Source of the DNA: Methylobacterium fujisawaense
GTDB lineage: Bacteria; Pseudomonadota; Alphaproteobacteria; Rhizobiales; Beijerinckiaceae
Direction: 5' to 3'
DNA length: 64,000 bases
Assembly (NCBI RefSeq): GCF_014138435.1
Contig: NZ_JACJIM010000001.1
Coordinates: 558,001-622,000 of the forward strand
The notes under the pieces were generated by a model. That model worked only from the letters and a program-made list of their open reading frames with translations, did no database searches and was not told the DNA's origin. Each line of letters starts with the position of its first letter. The first letter of the stretch is position 1. This document shows, piece by piece, positions 1 through 7,626 of this stretch. The translations under genes were made by a program, and so were the position numbers.

Positions 1-174
1 GGCTACGCCAACGCCGTACGCGAGAACATCGACGAGACCGACGAAGCGGGCGATCCCGGCACGGCCGACCTGTTCACCGAGATCTCCCGGGCGGTCGACA
101 AGCACCTCTGGTTCTTGGAGGCCCACGTCCAGGAGCCGACCGGCGCCCTGCGCGACGGCAATCCGGGCCGCTGA
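1..174 (+). CDS. dps: Dps/ferritin-like DNA-protecting protein, C-terminal fragment
   Basis: The window opens inside this gene; 57 codons and the TGA stop are visible, with frame starting at base 1. The tail reads TADLFTEISRAVDKHLWFLE followed by AHVQEP, which is the characteristic C-terminal helix of Dps (starvation-induced ferritin-like dodecamer that oxidises Fe(II) and shields DNA). The ferroxidase residues lie upstream and cannot be checked. It is transcribed toward, and convergent with, the phage-type head genes. A strong GC hairpin 79 bases after the stop probably ends the transcript. Confidence 0.85.
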   Translation, partial: GYANAVRENIDETDEAGDPGTADLFTEISRAVDKHLWFLEAHVQEPTGALRDGNPGR

Positions 175-252
175 AGGCGCGCGGTCCTTCTGAAGGCGCC
201 GGCCCGGGGGAACCCCGTCCGAGACCGGCGCCGTCCCGGACGCGTGCAGTCC

Positions 253-274
253 CCCCTCCCCCTGTGGGGAGGGG
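253..274 (+). terminator. GC-rich hairpin between dps and the capsid gene
   Basis: A perfect 9-bp stem (CCCCTCCCC with GGGGAGGGG) closes a 4-base loop CTGT. It lies between two convergent genes, so it could end transcription from either side, although there is no U-tract. It resembles the half-palindromes of the repeat at 29269-29366, so it may also be a degenerate copy of that family. Confidence 0.5.
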
Positions 275-421
275 CCAGGGGCGGGGGCGGCTCTGGACCG
301 AGCGGTCCGGTGACGTCCGAACGCCCCCCGTCCCGGTTCTCCCTGACGGCGGAGGAGCGCGCATCGCGGATGAACCGGCGCGGCGATCCGAAAGCGCCGA
401 GGGGAGCGACGCGGCATCCCC

Positions 422-1714
422 TCAGGAGAATTTCAACAGCTTGATCGCGTCGAAATCCTGCACCCCACCGCCGACGCGCTTGGTGGTGTAGAACAGCACG
501 TAGGGCTTGGCCGAGTAAGGGTCGCGCAGCACCCGCATCCCGGTGCGGTCGACCACGAGGTAGCCCCGGCGAAAATCGCCGAAGGCCACCGACAGGCTGT
601 CCTTGGCGAGATCCGGCATCGCCTCGGCCTCGGTGACCGGGAAGCCGATCAGCGTGGCGGACCGGCCGGCGGCGAGCGGCGGCTGCCAGAGGTAATTGCC
701 CTCCGCATCTCTGAATTTGCGGATCGCACTCTGGGTGCGCCGGTTCATGACGAAGCCGGCATTCTGCCGGTAGGCCGCCCGCAGCCCGTAGACCAGATCG
801 AACAGCACGTCCGCCGGGCTGGCGGACGGGAAGGCCCCGGCCGCCCCCGTGGCGATCGTGCCGAGCTTGCCCGGCACCCAGGCGGCATTGGCGACCGTGT
901 CGTAGCTGAGGAAGCCCCGCGGGCGGCTCGCGCCGTTGCCGGACACGAAGGCGACGCCCTCCTGCTCGGCGAAGGCGGTCTCCACCTCGGCCGAGAGCCA
1001 CGCGTCGAGATCCACCACGGCATCGTCGAGAAGCGTCTGGGTGGCGGCGGGCATCGCGTAGAGTTCCATAGCGGGGAACGCGATCTCCGACAGGGCCGGC
1101 GCGGCGGTCTCCGGTCGTGGCGCGGTCTCGGCGGCCCAGCCGGTGACCGGCGCGCCCACCGAGACCGCTCGCTTGTACTGGGATCCCGAAATCTGCTGCA
1201 CGCTGGCGATCGACCGGATCGGCGAGACCTGGCCGAGGCGCGTCAGCACGGTGCGCTCGATCGTGTCGGGGACGAGGTAGCCGCCATCCGGCCCGGAGCC
1301 GGCCGACAGGGCCTTGGCCTCCAGGCGCTTCAGGCCGGCGCTCTCGCCGGCCCGGACGTACAGATCGAAGGCGGCCTTGTGCTCGTGCGCCGCCCCCGCC
1401 TCGCGGATGTCCGGCTGCCCGAGGGGCGGCCGGGCCCGCTCCAGGGCGATCCGGTCGAGGCGGGTGCGGGCGGCGTCGAGGGCCGCGTCGATCCGGGCGA
1501 GCTTCTCCTCCGTGAGCACGTCTGCGCCGAGGCGGCCCTCGATCTGGTCGATCCGGGCGTCGTTCGTCTCCTTGAAGGCCGCGAAGGCGGCGGCGAGCTC
1601 GTCGAGGGCCGAGCGGACCGGGCCGCCCTCGGGTTGCGCGGCCTTGTTCTCCAGGAGTGGCAGGCCGCTCTTCGTCGCGAAGGCGGGATCGGTGTTCAGG
1701 GTCTGGGCGTCCAT
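422..1714 (-). CDS. Phage major capsid protein, HK97 family
   Basis: A 430-residue protein that forms the icosahedral shell of an HK97-type head or gene-transfer-agent particle. The first ~110 residues are charged and helical (VRSALDELAAAFAAFKETND, then RIDQIEGRL), as expected of a delta/scaffold segment removed by the neighbouring protease. From about residue 140 the fold is typical: GGYLVPDTIERTVL, then SPIRSIASVQQISG and FVSGNGASRPRGFL, ending in PYVLFYTTKRVGGGVQDFDA. The ATG at 1714 has GAGG eight bases upstream; the frame is open further but without a better site. It is last in the minus-strand order terminase, portal, protease, capsid. No connector or tail gene follows, since the next gene is the convergent dps. 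Confidence 0.93.
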   Translation of the reverse strand: MDAQTLNTDPAFATKSGLPLLENKAAQPEGGPVRSALDELAAAFAAFKETNDARIDQIEGRLGADVLTEEKLARIDAALDAARTRLDRIALERARPPLGQPDIREAGAAHEHKAAFDLYVRAGESAGLKRLEAKALSAGSGPDGGYLVPDTIERTVLTRLGQVSPIRSIASVQQISGSQYKRAVSVGAPVTGWAAETAPRPETAAPALSEIAFPAMELYAMPAATQTLLDDAVVDLDAWLSAEVETAFAEQEGVAFVSGNGASRPRGFLSYDTVANAAWVPGKLGTIATGAAGAFPSASPADVLFDLVYGLRAAYRQNAGFVMNRRTQSAIRKFRDAEGNYLWQPPLAAGRSATLIGFPVTEAEAMPDLAKDSLSVAFGDFRRGYLVVDRTGMRVLRDPYSAKPYVLFYTTKRVGGGVQDFDAIKLLKFS

Positions 1715-1740
1715 CGTGAGCCTCGTCGGCGGGGTAAAAG

Positions 1741-2253
1741 TCAGGACCGCGCGGCCAGCCGAGGCCGGGCGGCGGGTCTGGCGGTGCGGAGCGGTGCGAT
1801 CAGGCCGGCGAGGCCGCGGATCGCGTCGGCCTCCGGATCCGGCTCGGGGCTCGGGCTCGCCCTCGCCCCCGGCTGCAGCGGGAAGGTCACGAGCGAGATC
1901 TCCCAGAGATCGACCTGCTGGAGCCGGCGCTCGCCGCCGGCGCCCTTCCGGGCGCGCAGCGTGCGGAAGCCGATCGACAGCCCGTCGAGGCCGCCGCCGC
2001 GCATCAGGGCGTCGACCTCCCGGGCGCGCTGCACCGCGAGGTTGAGCTGGCCTTCCGCGAACAGGCCGCGGCCATCCTCGCGCAGGGCGAGCCACCGGCC
2101 GATCGGCTCGGCGGGATCGTGCTGGAACAGGAGCCGCACCCCCGCGGCCCCACGCCGGGCGAGGCTCGCCGCGAAGGCGCCGGGCACCACCACGTCGCGG
2201 CCGAGATCGGGCACGCCGAAGAGGCTGGCATAGCCGGAGAAATGCCCGTCCAT
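1741..2253 (-). CDS. HK97 family prohead protease
   Basis: A 170-residue serine protease (peptidase family S78) that trims the capsid N-terminus during head maturation. Residues 5-30 (FSGYASLFGVPDLGRDVVVP) are the usual opening of the family. The likely catalytic pair is His45 in LFQHDP and Ser93 in DGLSIGF; the following WEISLVTFP strand is also conserved. The ATG at 2253 is preferred over an upstream in-frame start at 2304 because translation from it begins with the family N-terminus and GAGG lies just before it. It sits between portal and capsid, 26 bases from the capsid start, as in gene transfer agents and HK97-like phages. Confidence 0.92.
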   Translation of the reverse strand: MDGHFSGYASLFGVPDLGRDVVVPGAFAASLARRGAAGVRLLFQHDPAEPIGRWLALREDGRGLFAEGQLNLAVQRAREVDALMRGGGLDGLSIGFRTLRARKGAGGERRLQQVDLWEISLVTFPLQPGARASPSPEPDPEADAIRGLAGLIAPLRTARPAARPRLAARS

Positions 2254-2346
2254 GGGGGGATCCTCGCGTGAAGCGGGTCGTGAGGGGACGTTCGGAGCTG
2301 CCACGGGCCCTCCCTCCCCCGCGCCGGGAGGAAGGAGACCTGCGCC

Positions 2347-3540
2347 TCACCGGGAACCCGGCTCCTGCGGCATCGCGGGCGGGTAGCCCACCGCCTCGCG
2401 CTTCTCCGCCACCGACAGGAAATCGGCGGCCTCGACCCGCCGCCACAGGGATTCCCGCTCCACCGCCAGCGCCTCGATCCGATCGAGGTCCGGCTCCAGG
2501 TCGACGAGGCCGAAGGCGGGCTCCAGCCAGCCGGCCAGCGCCTGCGCGGTGCGGGTGGCGAGGGGGATCAGGGTCTGGCGGTAGAGGGCGCGGTTGGCCT
2601 CGGCGTAGTTGGCGTGGGTGTTGTCGCCGGGCAGCCCCAGCAGCAGCGGCGGCACGCCGAAGGCCAGGGCGATCTCCCGGGCCGCCGCGTTCTTGGCCGC
2701 GACGAAATCCATGTCCCGCGGCGACAGCGCCAGGGGCTTCCAGTCCAGGCCGCCCTCCAGCAGCAGGGGACGGCCGGCATTGGCGGCCCCCTGGTAATTC
2801 GCCTCCAGCTCCGCCTTCAGCCGGTCGAATTGCGGTTCGGACAGCGACGCCCCGGCGAAGACCAGGGCCCCGGACGGCCGGGCGGCATTGTCGAGGAGCG
2901 CCTTGTTCCAGGCGCTCGCGGCGTTGTGGATGTCGAGGGCCGCGGCGGCGGCCGCGATCGGGGCGAGGCCGCCGGTCTCGTCGTCCGGGTGGAACAGCGC
3001 CAGCGCCAGGATCGGCGCCACGGCGGCCCCGGGTTCGGGCAGATCGAACCGGCGGCTGCGTCCGCCCGCCGTGTAGAGATAGGCCGTCGGCCAGCCGTCC
3101 GGGCCCGGCAGCATCCGCATGCGCCCGGGCCGGAGAGCCTGGAGCGCCGCGATCCGCCCGTCGAGGCTCACCGCCTCGAGATAGGCCGTGCCGCCGAGCA
3201 GGAGGTCGGCATAGACGGTTTCAAGCAGGTGCGTGCCGCTCTCCCGGGGGTTCGGCCGCGCCAGCAGCGCCAGGAGGTCGCCCGCCCGCTCGGCCCCGGG
3301 GCCGGTGGCGATCAGCGGCAGGCTCGCGGCGCTCTCGGCGACGAGCCGCACCGCCCGGTGGACCACCGGGTTGGCTTGGTAGCCGGCCCGGGCGAGGGCC
3401 GCTGGATCGCGGGGCGTCCAGCTGGCCCGGCCCTCGGCATAGAGGGCGAAGGCCGGGGCCGCGGCGGCCTTGGTGGCGAGCGCCGGGCCGCCGCTGGCGC
3501 GGCGCGCCACCCGCGCCAGCCGTTCGAGGAGGGTCGACAT
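2347..3540 (-). CDS. Phage portal protein, HK97 family
   Basis: About 397 residues; portal proteins form the dodecameric ring at one head vertex through which terminase pumps DNA. Recognisable stretches are YQANPVVHRAVRLVAESAAS near residue 65, HLLETVYADLLLGGTAYLE, RPSGALVFAGASLSEPQFDR, and the C-terminal FGVPPLLLGLPGDNTHANYA segment diagnostic of this family. The ATG at 3540 has AGGA upstream; a GTG nine codons earlier is possible. It lies 93 bases upstream of the protease gene on the same strand. Its start region abuts the start of a divergent gene, so the two may share a promoter region of about 30 bases. Confidence 0.93.
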   Translation of the reverse strand: MSTLLERLARVARRASGGPALATKAAAAPAFALYAEGRASWTPRDPAALARAGYQANPVVHRAVRLVAESAASLPLIATGPGAERAGDLLALLARPNPRESGTHLLETVYADLLLGGTAYLEAVSLDGRIAALQALRPGRMRMLPGPDGWPTAYLYTAGGRSRRFDLPEPGAAVAPILALALFHPDDETGGLAPIAAAAAALDIHNAASAWNKALLDNAARPSGALVFAGASLSEPQFDRLKAELEANYQGAANAGRPLLLEGGLDWKPLALSPRDMDFVAAKNAAAREIALAFGVPPLLLGLPGDNTHANYAEANRALYRQTLIPLATRTAQALAGWLEPAFGLVDLEPDLDRIEALAVERESLWRRVEAADFLSVAEKREAVGYPPAMPQEPGSR

Positions 3541-3570
3541 GCCGGTCCGTTCCTGAGCTATGGTCACGCG

Positions 3571-4548
3571 ATGCAGCCCCGGTTCCCCACACGGCCCCAG
3601 GCGCGGTTCCGGGCGCGCTTCCGCGCCGCCCGTTTCGGCGGCCTCGTCGCGGCGCTCCTCGCCGCGCCCGCCCGGGCCGGCGATGCGCCCGGGCCCGCGC
3701 CCCTCTGGCCGGAACCCAATGGAACCCTGATCCTGGCGCGCACCTTCGGCCGGTCCGAGATCAGCCTGCGCCTGTCCCGGCGGGTCGCCGGAGCGGTGGA
3801 CACCCTGACCTGGGACGGCGTCACGTTCCTGGCCGATACCGAACCGGGCGATGCCCTGCAGGCGCGGGCGGAGGTCGGGTCCGGAGGCGGCTGCCGCCGG
3901 GCGAGCGAGGCGGGCACCCCGCAGGACCCCACCGGCGAACCCGCCGCGCGCCGTCTCCGCGCCCTGCGCGCCGGACGGAGCTGGGCCGAGACCGAGACCC
4001 GCATGGCCTGGGACGGGCCGTCCGATCCCGCCGACGAGCCCCCGTCAGACTGCCCGACGGGCGCCGCGGCCGCGGCATTGCCCGCGCCGATCCTGCACAA
4101 GCGGATTGCCCTCGGCCTGCCCGGCCTCGGCAACGCCGTGGAGGTGCAGGCCCGCTTCGACCTGGCCGAGGCCGCGGCAGCGCTCCGGCTCGAACCCCTC
4201 GCCGCCGCCGTGCCGGCGGAATTCTCGTCGGCCTGGCGCTTCGACCCGGCCAGCGGCGGGATCGCGCCCCTCGATCCCGAACCGGGGGAGCGGCCGGACC
4301 CCGTGATCCTGGCGACGCCGGAGGGCTCGCACGCCCTGGCGGTCTGGGCGCCGGGCCCGCCGGAGCAGGAGCCCGACGCGCCGCGACCCGGCTTCGCGGT
4401 CGACGCCGAGGCCGGAGCGAACCGCCTGAGCTGCCGGTTCCGGGTGGCGCACGCCGCCGCCGGCGCGCACGCTTTCGCCTGCTATGCCCTGGTCGGCTCC
4501 CTGGCCGACGTCCGGGCCGCCCTGCGGACCCTGACCGCGCCTCCGTGA
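3571..4548 (+). CDS. Predicted secreted protein of unknown function inside the head module
   Basis: I do not recognise the family. The 325-residue product begins with an Arg-rich stretch, then a hydrophobic segment GGLVAALLAAPARAGDA that looks like a signal peptide with an AxA cleavage site near residue 35. The mature part is Pro/Ala/Asp-rich, has paired cysteines (GGCRR, SDCPT, LSCRF, FACYA) and short beta-like segments. It is encoded opposite to the flanking portal and terminase genes, its start 30 bases from the portal start. A hairpin with a T-rich tail about 270 bases downstream could end its transcript. Exported location and orientation argue against a structural head role; it may be an accessory gene inserted into the module. 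Confidence that it is a real gene is fairly good; function is unknown. Confidence 0.7.
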   Translation: MQPRFPTRPQARFRARFRAARFGGLVAALLAAPARAGDAPGPAPLWPEPNGTLILARTFGRSEISLRLSRRVAGAVDTLTWDGVTFLADTEPGDALQARAEVGSGGGCRRASEAGTPQDPTGEPAARRLRALRAGRSWAETETRMAWDGPSDPADEPPSDCPTGAAAAALPAPILHKRIALGLPGLGNAVEVQARFDLAEAAAALRLEPLAAAVPAEFSSAWRFDPASGGIAPLDPEPGERPDPVILATPEGSHALAVWAPGPPEQEPDAPRPGFAVDAEAGANRLSCRFRVAHAAAGAHAFACYALVGSLADVRAALRTLTAPP

Positions 4549-4821
4549 CGGCGCCCCCCGTGCTGGACCGTCCGGAATGCAGGACCCGCCGGGGGCCCGA
4601 GGTTCTGGATGCCGGGCGCGCCTGCGGCGCCCCAAGCTGACGGCAAGGATCGTGCCCCCAGGATGCGCGGCCCGATCCACCCGCCGCCGTCGCACAAGGG
4701 GAAAGAATTGTGGTGGGGATTCCCAGCACGGGACGGCACGCCGTGGCAGGACAGCTACAGCTTTGGCGCACGACATTGTGTATACAGGATGCAGTTCGTT
4801 CCAGAGACCACGAACCACCTC

Positions 4822-4858
4822 CGGCGCGCTTCTCACGGAAGCGCGCCGAATTGTTTTC
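4822..4858. terminator. Rho-independent terminator between inverted gene and terminase
   Basis: An 11-bp perfect stem at 4822-4832 and 4838-4848 (CGGCGCGCTTC with GAAGCGCGCCG) closes a 5-base loop and is followed on the plus strand by AATTGTTTTC. That is a proper plus-strand terminator for the gene ending at 4548, and the stem also sits just past the terminase stop at 4871. The rest of the 322-base gap 4549-4870 shows no convincing gene. Confidence 0.7.
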
Positions 4859-4870
4859 TCGCCGCCGCGG

Positions 4871-6172
4871 TCATAGCCGCCGGATCCGCGGCTCGGCCTG
4901 CGGGCCAAGCATCAGATGCGTCAGCGCCCAGACGAGGGCGTCGAGCCGGTCGGGCGAGGCCCCGCCGGACAGGCCGTCCGGCCCGAAATCGCACAGTTCG
5001 TCCTCCAGCGCCGGGAACGCCCCGACATGGTGGACCAGTCCGCGAGCGTAGAGCAGCGAGACCGGCTCGGCGCGGAGATACTTGCCGCGCGTGGCGTGCA
5101 CCCGCGTGACCGGCACCGCGGGGTCGCACTGGCCGAGCACGGCGGCGGCCATCTCGCCACCCTGGTTGACCTCGACCACGAGGGCGTCGGCCTGGAGCCG
5201 GTGATAGAGCGCCAGCGCCGCACCCGCCCAGGCCTGCGGGGTGGCGCGGGCGAGGCTCGCATCGGCCAGGACGTAGGCGTGCCCCCCCGCGCGCCCGGCC
5301 GCCACGATCCCACAGGCATCCGAGCGCGCCCCGGAGGCGGCCGGGGGATCCACCGCCACGACGATCCGGCCGAGATCGGGCGCGGCGGCGACCCGGCCCG
5401 CCTCCAGCGCGGCGCGGTTCCACAGGGCGTCGTCCCGGTCGGCGATGAGCTCGCCGTCGAGTTCCTGACGGCCGAGCCGGGTGCCGGCGTAGCGCCCGAC
5501 CACTTGGTCGAGGAAGTCCGGCGCGAGATGTGCGGCGTTGTCATGCGTCCGGGCCCGGCTCACCACCGTGCGCGGATCGGCGAGCAGGCGGCGGATCAGC
5601 GGCACCGGCCGGGGGGTCGTCGTCACGCAGTTGCGCGGCCGGGCGCCGAGGCGCAGGCCGAATTGCAGCATGTCGAAGGCGGCGTCCGGCCGGCGCCATT
5701 TGGCGGCCTCGTCGCACCACGCGGCGCCGAATTGCGGACCGCGCAGGGCGTCCGGCTCCTCAGCCGAGAAGGCCAGCGCGACCGCACCGTTGCTCCACTC
5801 GACGCGGCGGCGGCTCGGCGACCAGACCGGGCGGGCGCGCCCCCGCGCCGGCAGGCCGAGGAGTCCCGAGGGACCGTCGACCATCACGTCGCGCACGTCG
5901 AGATGGGTCTCGCCCACGAGCGCGATCCGTCCGACCGGGTCCTCGGTGAAGGCCGGATCGCCCCGGGCGAGGGCGTCGACCCACTCGGCCCCGGTGCGGG
6001 TCTTGCCGCTGCCGCGGCCGCCGATCACCGCCCAGGTGGTCCAGGGCTCGGGCGGCGGCAGCTGATCGGGCCGGGCCTGATGCAGCCAGTCGCCGGCCAG
6101 GGCCCGGAGTAGGTCCTGTGGCAGGGTCCCGAGGAAGTCAGGCAGCCGTCCGGCCGCCGACAAAGCCAGCAT
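4871..6172 (-). CDS. Terminase large subunit / DNA-packaging ATPase (GTA type)
   Basis: A 433-residue motor that cuts and pumps DNA into the prohead. The ATPase Walker A motif is GGRGSGKT at residues ~51-58 and Walker B is WCDEAAKW (AAWCDEA). The nuclease half follows: VVAVDPPAASG and, near the end, DRLDALVWALTHLML, the family's conserved acidic signature. The ATG at 6172 was chosen because the protein then starts like gene-transfer-agent terminases; it overlaps the end of the upstream HTH gene by 35 bases, suggesting translational coupling. Terminase is separated from the portal gene by an inverted secreted-protein gene, which is not the usual arrangement. Confidence 0.92.
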   Translation of the reverse strand: MLALSAAGRLPDFLGTLPQDLLRALAGDWLHQARPDQLPPPEPWTTWAVIGGRGSGKTRTGAEWVDALARGDPAFTEDPVGRIALVGETHLDVRDVMVDGPSGLLGLPARGRARPVWSPSRRRVEWSNGAVALAFSAEEPDALRGPQFGAAWCDEAAKWRRPDAAFDMLQFGLRLGARPRNCVTTTPRPVPLIRRLLADPRTVVSRARTHDNAAHLAPDFLDQVVGRYAGTRLGRQELDGELIADRDDALWNRAALEAGRVAAAPDLGRIVVAVDPPAASGARSDACGIVAAGRAGGHAYVLADASLARATPQAWAGAALALYHRLQADALVVEVNQGGEMAAAVLGQCDPAVPVTRVHATRGKYLRAEPVSLLYARGLVHHVGAFPALEDELCDFGPDGLSGGASPDRLDALVWALTHLMLGPQAEPRIRRL

Positions 6173-6776
6173 AGCGTCGCGCGATCTCCGCGCGCAGGGC
6201 GGGCAGGTCGGGTTCGCTCCCATCGCCCCCCTCCTTCCCCGCGCTCCGCGCCCTGTCCGCATCCACCGTGTCGAGGAGCCGCTTGAGCCCGCCGAGGTCG
6301 CGCAGGATCCGGGCGGAGTCGCGCGCGGCCGGCCCCACCCCGCTCAGCGTCGCGTCGAAGGCGGCGATCTGCCGGAGGATGTGGGCGCGCAGATGCGTCC
6401 GCAGGGTCGCCGGATCGGTCGCCGGGTCGCCGCGCCGGATCAAAGTCGGCGGCAGATCCGCCCCGAAGGCCGAGGCCAGCATCGCGGCATCGAGCCGGCC
6501 GAGTCCCAGGATCTCGGTGACGTCGCCGGGATCGGCGCCCGGGGTGCAGAGCAGGCGGATCAGCGCCGCCCGACGCGCCGCCGGCCAGCGCGCCGTCAGG
6601 AGCCTGGGCCGATGCTTCCGCGGTCTCAGCCAGCCGGCCCGGACATTCCACGTGCGGACCGTGCTCGGATGGACACCGAGGCGGGCGCTGATCGCGTCGA
6701 ACGGCAGATCGGTCTGTCGGAGAAGCTTCAGGGCCTCGGCGCGGCTATCCGCCCTGCTGGGAGGAGGTGGCCACAT
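6138..6776 (-). CDS. HTH DNA-binding protein upstream of terminase (small-terminase-like)
   Basis: A 212-residue protein. Residues ~9-45 form a helix-turn-helix (AEALKLLRQTDLPFDAISAR, then LGVHPSTVRTWNVRAGW) like the DNA-recognition domain of small terminase subunits or resolvase-type HTHs. The rest is helical and Arg/Ala-rich. Its 3' end overlaps the large terminase start, which supports a role in DNA recognition for packaging, though I infer this from position. The ATG at 6776 has GGAGAG seven bases upstream. It is first in the minus-strand head module. Confidence 0.7.
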   Translation of the reverse strand: MWPPPPSRADSRAEALKLLRQTDLPFDAISARLGVHPSTVRTWNVRAGWLRPRKHRPRLLTARWPAARRAALIRLLCTPGADPGDVTEILGLGRLDAAMLASAFGADLPPTLIRRGDPATDPATLRTHLRAHILRQIAAFDATLSGVGPAARDSARILRDLGGLKRLLDTVDADRARSAGKEGGDGSEPDLPALRAEIARRYAGFVGGRTAA

Positions 6777-6897
6777 CGGCGTCTCTCCGCACACGTCTCG
6801 ACCGTGCCGTGTTGATACACGGGCAGCGCGACGGTGTCAAGCGCAAATTCCTATTCTTGGCCCGGGATAGGATTTAAGGCAGAGCTCGCCCTGGGCT

Positions 6898-7281
6898 TCA
6901 GCCTTCCCACCGGGCGACGCCGCCGTGGCGGGAGCAGGTGCCGCGATGGGTATGGCTGAAGCTCCACGTCCCGTCCCGGCACTTGGCGGTGGCGCCGGCC
7001 GGTTTGGCGCCGTCGAGGCTCTTGGCCGGTTGATGGACCTCGGATCCGTCCCGGCTCCGGTAATGGCCGTGCCGGTCGAGGTTCCGGTCGTCCGGTTCGG
7101 AGAAGGGCCGCGCGGTCGCACTGCCCGCCATGGCGAGGAGGAGGCAGCCACCGAGGGCGCACCAGCAGGCAGCGCCCCGGCGGAAGGCTCTGGGCCGCAG
7201 CGTGATCCGCCACCGGCTGGCGTCGCCACCGGCGCCCCTCCGGCGGAGAATGGGAACGGTCGCGATCGGGGCAGGCAGCAC
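6898..7281 (-). CDS. DUF3761 domain-containing secreted protein
   Basis: A 127-residue product with a long basic N-terminus, a hydrophobic segment (CALGGCLLLAMAGSATA) ending in a plausible signal-peptidase site, and a C-terminal DUF3761 motif: GATAKCRDGTWSFS, then HRGTCSRHGGVARW. The two cysteines of CRDG and GTCS are the family hallmark and probably form a disulfide in the periplasm. Function of DUF3761 is not known to me. The first ~30 residues look poorly like coding sequence, so a shorter product is possible, but no other ATG precedes the signal. A perfect inverted repeat lies 12 bases upstream of the start. Confidence 0.75.
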   Translation of the reverse strand: MLPAPIATVPILRRRGAGGDASRWRITLRPRAFRRGAACWCALGGCLLLAMAGSATARPFSEPDDRNLDRHGHYRSRDGSEVHQPAKSLDGAKPAGATAKCRDGTWSFSHTHRGTCSRHGGVARWEG

Positions 7282-7292
7282 GGCGCCCTCAA

Positions 7293-7321
7293 GGTTGTGT
7301 CAAACACCATCAGACACAACC
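7293..7321. promoter_or_regulatory. Perfect inverted repeat upstream of the DUF3761 gene
   Basis: GGTTGTGTC (7293-7301) and GACACAACC (7313-7321) are perfect 9-base arms 11 bases apart, immediately 5' of the minus-strand DUF3761 start at 7281. It could be an operator or an mRNA hairpin over the leader. The rest of the 345-base gap to the next gene at 7627 is locally AT-richer near 7330-7380 (TATCTAAAGTTATCTCATC), consistent with divergent promoters, and I see no gene in it. Confidence 0.4.
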
Positions 7322-7626
7322 AGAGCATCGCGTCACGAACTATCTAAAGTTATCTCATCGTCACTCACAGGTTGTCGCTCCCGCATGATGGCCGGTCTGC
7401 CCGACCGGCTCGCCGGCGCGTGCGGTCCGGCCGTGCGCCCCGGTTCGGGCGCGCAGGGCGGCGGGGCGCGGAACGGGCTCGAAAGGTATCGCGGCTATCG
7501 TCGCCGAAAGTGCGCTGTTGAAGGCGGTGGAAGACCGGAACGGCCGTCCGGTCGACACGTTGACCGGCGCCATCCGCACGCAGGCATCGCCTTTTACGCA
7601 GTTCGTCAAAGTGAATCGGGTACAGA

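Noticed and set aside
1715..2446. N-terminal extension of the capsid frame beyond 1714
   Set aside because: The extension is Arg/Pro-rich and overlaps the prohead protease gene; the ATG at 1714 has a good ribosome site and gives the canonical capsid start.
2268..4640. Long plus-strand open frame across the portal and secreted-protein genes
   Set aside because: Composition is that of a shadow frame; portal and secreted-protein frames account for the sequence.
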